NCBI GenBank assembly: GCA_964522605.1
Contig: CAZFWV010000215.1
Coordinates: 1 to 12,122 of the forward strand
Direction: 5' to 3'
DNA from: CAVZLD01 sp964522605
GTDB taxonomy: Bacteria > Planctomycetota > Planctomycetia > Pirellulales > Pirellulaceae
Length of the DNA: 12,122 nt
Both the position numbers and the translations under genes were made by a program. This document shows, piece by piece, positions 5,924-12,122 of this stretch (positions are counted from its first letter, which is position 1; each line of letters begins with the position of its first letter). The notes under the pieces were generated by a model. That model was not told the origin of the DNA. It did no database searches and saw only the letters and a list, made by a program, of their open reading frames with translations.

Positions 5924-5930
5924 CTGGAAC

Positions 5931-6515
5931 TTGAGTACTCGGACGATTGAACCGCAAGAACTGGAAGGTCTGCGAAGACAGGGTAAAGAGGTGGAATTGA
6001 TCGACGTGAGGACTCCGGCGGAGTTTCGCGAGGTTCATGTCGACTTCGCGCGGAACATCCCGCTCGATGCGCTCGACCCCAAGTCAGTCATGGCACAACG
6101 AAACGGAAATGCGGACCAGCCGCTGTACGTGATTTGCCGCAGTGGCAGTCGCGGCGGTATGGCCTGTCAGAAGTTTCAATCGTGTGGTTTCGACAACGTG
6201 GTCAATGTGGCGGGCGGAACGCTAGGCTGGGACAAGGCCGGTCTGCCGGTCGTCCGGGGTCCCAAGGCGATTTCCTTGGAGCAACAGGTCCGCATCGCGG
6301 CGGGGTTCTTGGCTGCCGTCGGGTCGGTTCTCGCCTGGCAGATTCACCCTGGCTTCCTGGTCGTGCCGTTCGGCGTTGGAATTGGTCTGATGCACGCCGG
6401 CCTGACGAATTCGTGCCTCATGGGCATGATGCTCTCGAAAATGCCCTGGAACCGCGTTCAGTGCGATTCAAAGTCCGGTCCGACGGCCCAGCAGGGCTCC
6501 TGCTGTTCCTCGTAG
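5931..6515 (+). CDS. YgaP-type membrane rhodanese (sulfurtransferase)
   Basis: Inner-membrane protein with an N-terminal cytoplasmic rhodanese domain (about residues 3-110) that carries sulfane sulfur as a persulfide on the active-site cysteine. The active-site loop is CRSGSRGG, with C69 catalytic. LIDVRTPAEF (23-32) and the closing GGTLGWDKAGLPV (95-107) are typical of the family. A two-helix membrane module follows (about 121-138 and 142-166), ending in SKMPWNR. Both the membrane module and the KMPWNR end are shared with E. coli YgaP (about 174 residues). C162 in the second helix matches the second conserved YgaP cysteine. The protein is 194 residues long because of an extra tail of about 19 residues carrying C178 and a vicinal pair C191-C192 (GSCCSS). 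The TTG start is supported by AAAGGAG 7 bases upstream. A TauE/SafE permease gene follows after 20 bp, pointing to a shared role in sulfide, sulfite or persulfide handling. Confidence 0.92.
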   Translation: MSTRTIEPQELEGLRRQGKEVELIDVRTPAEFREVHVDFARNIPLDALDPKSVMAQRNGNADQPLYVICRSGSRGGMACQKFQSCGFDNVVNVAGGTLGWDKAGLPVVRGPKAISLEQQVRIAAGFLAAVGSVLAWQIHPGFLVVPFGVGIGLMHAGLTNSCLMGMMLSKMPWNRVQCDSKSGPTAQQGSCCSS

Positions 6516-6535
6516 CCGGCGGATAGGACTACGGA

Positions 6536-7399
6536 ATGCTCCTGCTGATTCTGGGAGCCTTGATTGTTGGTGTCACGCTGGGACTGACGGGAACCGGTGG
6601 TTCGATCATTACGGTTCCCGTTCTGACTTACGTGCTCGGGCACAACGCCAAGATCGCGATTCCGGAGTCACTGGCGATCGTGGGTAGCATCGCGCTCCTG
6701 GCGACCGTGCCTTACGCGCGAGCTCGGCAGATCGACTGGCGGAGTGTCGCCTTTTTTGGATTGCCCGGGATGGCAGCGACGTATGCCGGTGCCTGGCTGT
6801 CGCGGTATGTCTCGGGCGCGGTGCAATTGTCGATCTTTGCAGCCGTGATGTTGATCGCATCGGCGAGTATGCTGCGCCGCTCCCAACTGGAAATCGCACC
6901 GAGGTCGGGTGAACCGACGCCCCTCTGCGTCCAGGCACGATGGAGAATTGTCCTCCAGGGAATCGCCGTAGGGCTCTTGACGGGACTTGTCGGAGTGGGT
7001 GGGGGGATTCTGATCGTTCCTGCGCTCGTCGTCCTCGGTCATCTACCGCTGCGTGTCGCAATCGGAACCAGCCTGGTTCTAGTCGGCTTGAATTGTTTCA
7101 GCGGGTTGTTCAAGTATCTTCAGTGGTTACAGGAGCAAGAGCACGCGATCGAATGGGCTACGATCATTGCATTTGTTCTGATTGGAGGTGTCGGGAGCGC
7201 TGCAGGCAGTCTGTTGGGGGCACGAGTCAATCAGCAGAAGCTGCGCCGATGGTTCGCTTTCTTTCTGTTTGCCATGGGCCTTCTGATTCTCGGCAGGGAG
7301 GTGCCTCATGCATGGCAGCAGTGGCGAGATCGTCCTGTTGAATCTGTGACGTCGATCCCTTACGAAAGAAGTCCCGTCACTACACCAGAATCTGCCTGA
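6536..7399 (+). CDS. TauE/SafE family permease (sulfite exporter-like)
   Basis: Polytopic inner-membrane protein of the TauE/SafE (formerly DUF81) family, whose characterised members move sulfite, sulfoacetate or other small sulfur anions. At 287 residues it has the family's internal duplication. The first copy of the signature is GLTGTGGSIITVP (residues 16-28) and the second is GLVGVGGGILIVP (150-162). Hydrophobic stretches are visible at about 1-20, 44-60, 70-90, 95-112, 138-170, 173-192, 206-228 and 238-253, so about eight helices. The soluble tail (254-287) is short and charged. The ATG at 6536 has AGGA 7 bases upstream and lies 20 bases after the rhodanese stop, so the two genes are very probably co-transcribed. 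Substrate is inferred from the rhodanese neighbour as sulfite or thiosulfate-like. Its last 20 bases overlap the end of the opposite-strand DUF1501 gene. Confidence 0.88.
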   Translation: MLLLILGALIVGVTLGLTGTGGSIITVPVLTYVLGHNAKIAIPESLAIVGSIALLATVPYARARQIDWRSVAFFGLPGMAATYAGAWLSRYVSGAVQLSIFAAVMLIASASMLRRSQLEIAPRSGEPTPLCVQARWRIVLQGIAVGLLTGLVGVGGGILIVPALVVLGHLPLRVAIGTSLVLVGLNCFSGLFKYLQWLQEQEHAIEWATIIAFVLIGGVGSAAGSLLGARVNQQKLRRWFAFFLFAMGLLILGREVPHAWQQWRDRPVESVTSIPYERSPVTTPESA

Positions 7400-8831
7400 T
7401 CACGCTGCGAGGTTCCACACCGGTCAGGCGGAAATCGAGTCCCTGTCGGCGATACACGAGTCGTTCATGGTCGAAGCCTAGGCAATGCAAAATCGTTGCC
7501 TGAACGTCCTGGATATGAACTGCGTTCTCGACCGGATGAAAGCCGAAGTCGTCCGTCGCTCCATGGGTTATTCCAGGCTGAATCCCGCCGCCCGCCATCC
7601 ACATCGAGAAAGCCTGCGGATGATGGTCGCGACCGAGTTTACGGCCAAGCGCCGCGTTTGACTCCACCATCGGAGTGCGACCAAACTCGCCTCCCCAGAT
7701 CACGAGCGTGTCCTGCAGCAGGCCGCGCCGTTGCAGGTCGAGTACCAGCGCCGCACTCGCCTGATCCGTTGCTTGGCAATTGCCACGCACATTGCCTTCA
7801 ACATCACTGTGTGCATCCCAGCCTTCGTGATAAATCGTCACGAAGCGGACGCCGCGTTCGAGCATTCGTCGTGCCAGCAGACAGGCGCGAGCGAACGAAG
7901 GCTGTTCCGGCTGGCAGCCGTAAAGATCTAGTGTCTCCTGCGTCTCATGGGAAAGATCCGTCAATTCGGGTGCGGAGGTCTGCAGTCGCATGGCCATTTC
8001 GTACGCGGCGATGCGCGTGGCGATCTCCGGATCGCCCGTCTCGTCCAGATGATGTTGGTTCAGCTGCCGAATCAGGTCTACGGAGTCCTGTTGGAGCTGT
8101 TGATCAACACCTGGGGGACTCGACACATTGAGAATCGGATCGCCCTGCGTACGAAACCGGACTCCGGTATAAACCGTGGGCAGGAAGCCGCTGGACCAGA
8201 GCGTAGACCCGCCACTCAGGCCGCTCCCGGTACTCATCACGACGTAGGCCGGCAAATCATCGGTCTCCGCTCCCAGGCCATACAAGACCCACGAGCCGAT
8301 CGACGGCCGGCCCGGTTGCGCGAAACCGGTGCTCAGAAAAATCTGCGCGGGAGCATGATTGAACTGGTCCGTGTGCACGGCACGCAGGATCGCAATCTGA
8401 TCCACGATCTTCGCCAGGTTCGGCGCGGCATTCGACAACTCGGCACCGCACTGACCGTGTTTTGCGAAGGGAAAGCGTGGCCCCAGGACGGCGGCATCCG
8501 GACGAATAAACGCATAACGCTGGTCGCCGATCACCGACGGCGGAAGTGGCTTACCCTCCAGTTGGGCCAGCATCGGTTTGTTATCGAAGAGTTCCAGTTG
8601 GCTCGGAGCTCCACCCATGAACAGATGGATCACGCGTTTCGCCTTGCCGGGAAAGTGGGGCGATCGCGGAGCCAGCGGATCCGACGCCACTGCCTCAGCC
8701 CGGACTGTGCTCGGTTTGCAGTTGTGGGCGAGCAGAGTCGCGAGTGCGATGCGGCCCAGCCCAACTCCACATTCCTGCAGAAAATGGCGACGCGTAACTG
8801 CCAATCGAAGTTGATTCCATCGAGACATCAC
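7380..8831 (-). CDS. DUF1501 family protein with Tat signal
   Basis: Secreted protein of the DUF1501 family, related in fold to the sulfatase/alkaline phosphatase superfamily and highly expanded in Planctomycetes. Function is not established. The N-terminus carries a twin-arginine signal, TRRHFLQ at residues 13-19, followed by a hydrophobic stretch (about 21-35), so export in folded form is expected. Family blocks are HLFMGGAPSQLELFDNKP (about 69-86), a GGEFGRTPMVE block and a downstream GRDHHP block whose histidine and aspartate residues could bind metal. The length of 483 residues is normal. The gene begins 3 bases after the stop of the DUF1549/DUF1553 gene, which almost always accompanies this family, so the two form a translationally coupled pair. 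The start is GTG at 8831 or the next codon, ATG at 8828. AAGGAA upstream is 7 bases from the GTG and 10 from the ATG, slightly favouring GTG. Confidence 0.92.
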   Translation of the reverse strand: MMSRWNQLRLAVTRRHFLQECGVGLGRIALATLLAHNCKPSTVRAEAVASDPLAPRSPHFPGKAKRVIHLFMGGAPSQLELFDNKPMLAQLEGKPLPPSVIGDQRYAFIRPDAAVLGPRFPFAKHGQCGAELSNAAPNLAKIVDQIAILRAVHTDQFNHAPAQIFLSTGFAQPGRPSIGSWVLYGLGAETDDLPAYVVMSTGSGLSGGSTLWSSGFLPTVYTGVRFRTQGDPILNVSSPPGVDQQLQQDSVDLIRQLNQHHLDETGDPEIATRIAAYEMAMRLQTSAPELTDLSHETQETLDLYGCQPEQPSFARACLLARRMLERGVRFVTIYHEGWDAHSDVEGNVRGNCQATDQASAALVLDLQRRGLLQDTLVIWGGEFGRTPMVESNAALGRKLGRDHHPQAFSMWMAGGGIQPGITHGATDDFGFHPVENAVHIQDVQATILHCLGFDHERLVYRRQGLDFRLTGVEPRSVIRQILV

Positions 8832-8834
8832 AGA

Positions 8835-11800
8835 TCAGTTCCTTGTAATCGCCTCATCCAGATTGAAAAGCACTCGGGCCAAGCTCGTCCACGTCGCTCT
8901 TTCAGTGAGGTCCGCATCGTCGCCGCCAGCGACTGCTTGCGCGTCAAGTTGTCCCGAGGCGAAGCGATTTCGTTGCGTCTTGACGAACTCGAGCAAACGA
9001 ATGGTTTCTTCTGCGTCCGACCAGCGAGTCAGCACTCGACGAAAAAGGTGTCGACAACGCGTCTCGTCGTCATGACCCTGCCTGGAAATCGTTCGGCCGA
9101 GTGACTGAGCGGCTTCGGTGAACACCACGTCATTCATCAAGGTGAGTCCCTGGAGAGGCGTGTTTGAAACATCGCGACGTGCGGTGCACGATTCGCCGCT
9201 TGGGGCGTCGAAAACCTGGTAAGCAGCGAAGGGTGCCGTGCGTTTGACGAACGTGTAGAGACTGCGACGATAGCGATCTTCGCCTTCGCTCGGAGTCCAA
9301 GCTGGACTTCCATACGCGACTTCGGTGACTCCCGCCGGCTGAGGTGGATAGACGCCCGGCCCCTTCATCTTGCTCGACAGCAACCCCGCACTGCGAAGCA
9401 CCGAATCGCGAATCATCTCAGCCTCCAGTCGTCGCCGCGATTGGCGCGCCAGCAACCGGTTCTCCGGATCAATTTCCAAATCACTCGGCCGAATGCGAGA
9501 TGACTGGCGATAGGTCGCGCTGAGAACCAGTTGGCGATGTAGCCATTTCAGTGACCAGCCATTCGAGCGGAACTCGATCGCGAGCCAATCGAGTAGCTCG
9601 GGGTGACTTGGCACTTCACCTTGAACGCCGAAATCCTCCGTCGTGCGTACGAGCCCAGCCCCGAAGAGTGCCGCCCAATGGCGATTGACGACCACGCGTG
9701 GTGTAAGCGGATTTTCGGGCGACACAATCCATTCCGCAATGCCCCGTCGGTTCGTCGGCTGTTCGGTTGGAAACGCGTGTAACGCTGCGGGAGTAACCGG
9801 CTGAACCTGTTGTTGGGGCTGCAGAAACTCCCCCCGCTTGTGCAAGTAAGTCGGTCGCGTCTCATTTTCCGGCCGCTCACGCATCACGAGTGTTGTGGCC
9901 GCAGGAGGCCGTTTGCGCAGTTGCCGAATCTGCTGCGCGGGCTCGGCCAACTCCGGGGCAGTCAACAAAAACTCGTGCCAGAGTTGTCGCTGTTGTTCTG
10001 CGGTGAGTGTGGCCGGAGGACGCAACAACGATTGCTCCACGCGCTCCGGCAGATCGAGTGCCTGAGCCGTCTCGTCGGACGTCACCGAGATGCGGAATCG
10101 ACCTAATGAACAGGCGAAGTGCCGACCGAAGTCCATCGTGAATGTCAGTTCGCGGGGACTCTCCAGCGGCTTCTCGAGCACGAATACGGCTACGTGCCGC
10201 TCGCCTTGTCGACCATTGACCGACCATCCGGTCTGTAAATCGCCATCCAGCATCGATTCCGCTGAACCGGGCCCTCCAAATTGATTCGCCGCAAAGCTTT
10301 GGGAAGCTCTCGCAAACGAAACAGGCCGACCATTAGCTGTCATCTTGAACTCACCCAGAAAGAAGTCTCCAGCCGTTCCTTCGTAATAGGTGAGGCCCGG
10401 ACCGTGACCCGGTAATCGTTCGTCAGGCAAGGCCTCTAGTCGGATTGCGGTGATTTTCTGGGCGTTGGGTGTGAACCGTAGGCGATACGTGTCGTGTTTC
10501 GTGATGTCTCCCGAAACGAAGACCGTATCGTCCGCTTCGACGGTCAGGATTGGCAGATTCGAGCTGAGTTCCACCGGCTCGAGACTGGTCCAGTGTGCGA
10601 CCTGTTGCCGCTGGGTAGCGAGCCAAGAGTTGAACTGTTGCTCAATCAACTCGGTGCGCACGTTATCCTGGTTGCTGCCGTTGGCCGACGACGACTCCTT
10701 CAACTCGTCCGGGACGGGCCATCGATCAGGCAGTTGTTCCAATAACTCATGCGCGCGAGCAAGATTCTGCTGATACTGAGCTTCCCGTTCGGCATCGGGC
10801 AGCACGATCTGTGGCTCATCGGCGTTATTCAGAAACGCCATCAGCTGATAGTATTCCTGGTGAGAGATCGGGTCGTATTTGTGACTATGACACTGGCAAC
10901 AGTGCAGCGTAAGTCCTAGCCAGGTTGCCCCTGTGACGGCCATCCGATCGACCATCGCATGGAATCGGTACTCGAGCGGATCGATGCCGCCTTCTTCGTT
11001 GAGCATCGAGTTTCGATGGAAGCCGGTGGCGATTCGATCCGCCAAAGTTGCGTCGGGCAACATGTCTCCGGCAATCTGCGCGACCGTGAATTCATCGAAT
11101 GGCAGATCTCGATTGAGTGCATCGACAACCCAATCTCGGTATGCCCAGATTTGGCGCGTTCGATCCTTCTCGTATCCATTCGTATCTGCGTAACGAGCCA
11201 AATCGAGCCACCGTCGTGCCCATCGCTGTCCGTAATGGGGTGATGCGAGCAATCGATCGACCAATCGCTCATAAGCAATGTCGAATGAGCAACTTGCGAT
11301 GTCCGACTGAAACGCATCGACCTCTTCAGGCGTGGGTGGCAATCCAACCAAGTCGAAATAAACCCGCCGCATCAACGTTAATGGTTCTGCGGGCGGAGAA
11401 GGCTGAAGTCCTGCTTCTTCCTGCTTCTTCAGGATGAAAAGATCGACTGGACTGCGCGCCCATTCGCGCCGACGAACCGTCGGCAGTGGTCGTCGTTGCG
11501 GTGCGATGAACGCCCAATGCTTCGCATAATCTGCTCCTTGTGCGATCCAAGCCCGCAATCGCTCAATCTCCGCCTCAGCCAGTGCCTCTCCGGCATCAGC
11601 CGGCGGCATCCGGAGATCGGGATCATCCGAAATGATTCGCTGAACCAGTTCGCTCTCATCCGGATTCCCCGGCGTGATGACGGCGTACCCACCGCGATCC
11701 ATCAACGCACTTTCCCGTTCGTCCAACCGCAAGTCCGCCTCGCGCTGGCCCTCGTCCGGACCATGACAAGCAAAACACTTCGCCGACAGAATCGGCCGTA

Positions 11801-11918
11801 CATCTCGGTTGAAATCAGTCACAGGCTTGGTTGTGTCGGCCGCTGCACCAAGGTTCAAAGACGCAGTCAGAAGACAGCTCAAAGTAAGCACCTGTCGTTT
11901 CAACATCTTGTGATCCAT
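8835..11918 (-). CDS. PSCyt1-DUF1549-DUF1553 secreted cytochrome-like protein
   Basis: Very large exported protein (1027 residues) of the planctomycete cytochrome-like family. A Sec-type signal peptide (about residues 5-27, likely cleaved after GAAA) precedes a PSCyt1 domain. That domain carries a haem c motif CFACH (C48, C51, H52), with M104 in RMPPAD as a likely sixth ligand. DUF1549 follows (about 155-370) and holds a second CXXCH motif, CCQCH (C340-H344), in the usual CHSHKYDPI context. Residues about 440-640 form a beta-rich, family-typical insert that resembles a carbohydrate-binding sandwich. DUF1553 (about 740-990) has VVNRHWAALFGAGLV and SNTPLQGLTLMND. The exact role is unknown; the family is proposed to act in periplasmic electron transfer or polymer breakdown with its DUF1501 partner. 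The start is ATG at 11918; ATG at 11906 (residue 5) fits the signal peptide equally well. Both lack a clear Shine-Dalgarno. Confidence 0.93.
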   Translation of the reverse strand: MDHKMLKRQVLTLSCLLTASLNLGAAADTTKPVTDFNRDVRPILSAKCFACHGPDEGQREADLRLDERESALMDRGGYAVITPGNPDESELVQRIISDDPDLRMPPADAGEALAEAEIERLRAWIAQGADYAKHWAFIAPQRRPLPTVRRREWARSPVDLFILKKQEEAGLQPSPPAEPLTLMRRVYFDLVGLPPTPEEVDAFQSDIASCSFDIAYERLVDRLLASPHYGQRWARRWLDLARYADTNGYEKDRTRQIWAYRDWVVDALNRDLPFDEFTVAQIAGDMLPDATLADRIATGFHRNSMLNEEGGIDPLEYRFHAMVDRMAVTGATWLGLTLHCCQCHSHKYDPISHQEYYQLMAFLNNADEPQIVLPDAEREAQYQQNLARAHELLEQLPDRWPVPDELKESSSANGSNQDNVRTELIEQQFNSWLATQRQQVAHWTSLEPVELSSNLPILTVEADDTVFVSGDITKHDTYRLRFTPNAQKITAIRLEALPDERLPGHGPGLTYYEGTAGDFFLGEFKMTANGRPVSFARASQSFAANQFGGPGSAESMLDGDLQTGWSVNGRQGERHVAVFVLEKPLESPRELTFTMDFGRHFACSLGRFRISVTSDETAQALDLPERVEQSLLRPPATLTAEQQRQLWHEFLLTAPELAEPAQQIRQLRKRPPAATTLVMRERPENETRPTYLHKRGEFLQPQQQVQPVTPAALHAFPTEQPTNRRGIAEWIVSPENPLTPRVVVNRHWAALFGAGLVRTTEDFGVQGEVPSHPELLDWLAIEFRSNGWSLKWLHRQLVLSATYRQSSRIRPSDLEIDPENRLLARQSRRRLEAEMIRDSVLRSAGLLSSKMKGPGVYPPQPAGVTEVAYGSPAWTPSEGEDRYRRSLYTFVKRTAPFAAYQVFDAPSGESCTARRDVSNTPLQGLTLMNDVVFTEAAQSLGRTISRQGHDDETRCRHLFRRVLTRWSDAEETIRLLEFVKTQRNRFASGQLDAQAVAGGDDADLTERATWTSLARVLFNLDEAITRN

Positions 11919-12068
11919 CTCTCAGGAGACCGTTGATCCTCTGTTTCGCTGCGTGTCGTACTTCCGCGAGCGAGAATCGACACGAGAATTGCCCCACTTA
12001 CGCGCTCTACCCCGCGTCAAACGCACGACATTCTACCCGCAGGATGAGACAATCGATAGAATGTTATT
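11919..12068. promoter_or_regulatory. Leader and promoter region of the DUF1549/DUF1501 operon
   Basis: These 150 bases lie between the operon start and a heptamer array. The only structure seen is a 7-bp inverted repeat, CATTCTA (12029-12035) and TAGAATG (12057-12063), with a 21-base spacer. It could be an operator, but one such repeat is expected by chance in about one in three sequences of this length. No convincing promoter hexamer pair is visible on the minus strand. Confidence 0.3.
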
Positions 12069-12122
12069 TGGAGGCTGGAGGCTGGAGGCTGGAGGCTGGA
12101 GGCTGGAGGCTGGAGGCTGGAG
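12069..12122. repeat. Perfect heptamer tandem array, TGGAGGC x7.7, cut by window end
   Basis: Seven identical TGGAGGC units plus five bases run to the end of the window, so the true length is unknown. All copies are exact, which implies recent expansion or active slippage. On the minus strand, the coding strand of the adjacent operon, the unit reads CCTCCAG, one base different from the CCTCCAC unit of the array at 3144-3199. Confidence 0.95.

Larger units (their letters stand above)
5399..5930. other. Gene-free repeat-rich intergenic region
   Basis: This 532-bp gap separates the carbonic anhydrase gene from the rhodanese gene. It holds, in order, two adjacent hairpins (5473-5512), a degenerate repeat array with four copies of a CAGTGCCTGTCCC-type core (5540-5830), a G-quadruplex motif (5809-5836) and about 95 bases of leader to the rhodanese start. 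A weak promoter-like pair, TTGTGT (5837-5842) and TAAATA (5860-5865) with 17-bp spacing, sits in the leader but matches consensus at only three positions in each hexamer. I see no coding gene; frames on either strand are built from the repeats. Confidence 0.6.

Noticed and set aside
5439..6038. 199-residue minus-strand frame and 193-residue plus-strand frame in the CsoSCA-rhodanese gap
   Set aside because: The minus-strand product repeats peptide pieces encoded by the repeat array and runs into the rhodanese gene; the plus-strand one overlaps the end of the carbonic anhydrase gene. Neither looks like a protein.
7947..9104. 385-residue open frame on the plus strand across the DUF1501/DUF1549 junction
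   Set aside because: Spans parts of two firmly identified genes on the other strand, is rich in Arg/Gln, and shows no family motif.

Overview
The window looks like a stretch of chromosome from a planctomycete (Pirellulales/Planctomycetales type). The strongest signs are the paired genes at 7380-11918: a Tat-signal DUF1501 protein next to a very large protein with a PSCyt1 cytochrome-like domain, DUF1549 and DUF1553. This pair is massively expanded in Planctomycetes and their relatives. The dapL subtype, the moderately GC-rich sequence and the repeat-filled intergenic gaps fit the same assignment. I see no rRNA, tRNA, transposase, integrase or CRISPR array.

Layout. 95-1219 (+) encodes GDP-mannose 4,6-dehydratase (deoxysugar nucleotide synthesis). 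1354-2595 (-) encodes LL-diaminopimelate aminotransferase (lysine/peptidoglycan precursor); the two genes converge on a 134-bp gap with two small hairpins. 2596-3267 is a gene-free mosaic of repeats: a long perfect hairpin, smaller hairpins and an eight-unit degenerate heptamer array. 3268-3774 (+) is a stand-alone CinA C-terminal domain (PncC, NMN amidohydrolase). 3875-5398 (+) is the most interesting gene: a 507-residue protein that I recognise as a relative of the carboxysome shell carbonic anhydrase CsoSCA, with no carboxysome, Rubisco or CO2-fixation gene beside it. 5399-5930 is a second repeat-rich gap, with tandem hairpins, an 88-bp imperfect repeat and a four-tract G-quadruplex motif. 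5931-6515 and 6536-7399 (+) form a probable two-gene sulfur-handling operon: a YgaP-type membrane rhodanese and a TauE/SafE permease. The end of the permease gene overlaps, tail to tail, the end of the DUF1501 gene. The DUF1549/DUF1553 gene and the DUF1501 gene run leftwards as a tight operon (11918 to 7380). The window ends inside a perfect TGGAGGC heptamer array upstream of that operon.

How the genes fit together. Only two groups look functionally coupled: rhodanese plus TauE/SafE, and DUF1549/DUF1553 plus DUF1501. The other genes look like independent housekeeping functions separated by repeat-filled gaps. The carbonic anhydrase may share a transcript with pncC (100-bp gap, same strand), but nothing here shows what it serves. 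Family assignments rest on motifs and remembered family sequences; no database search was run.
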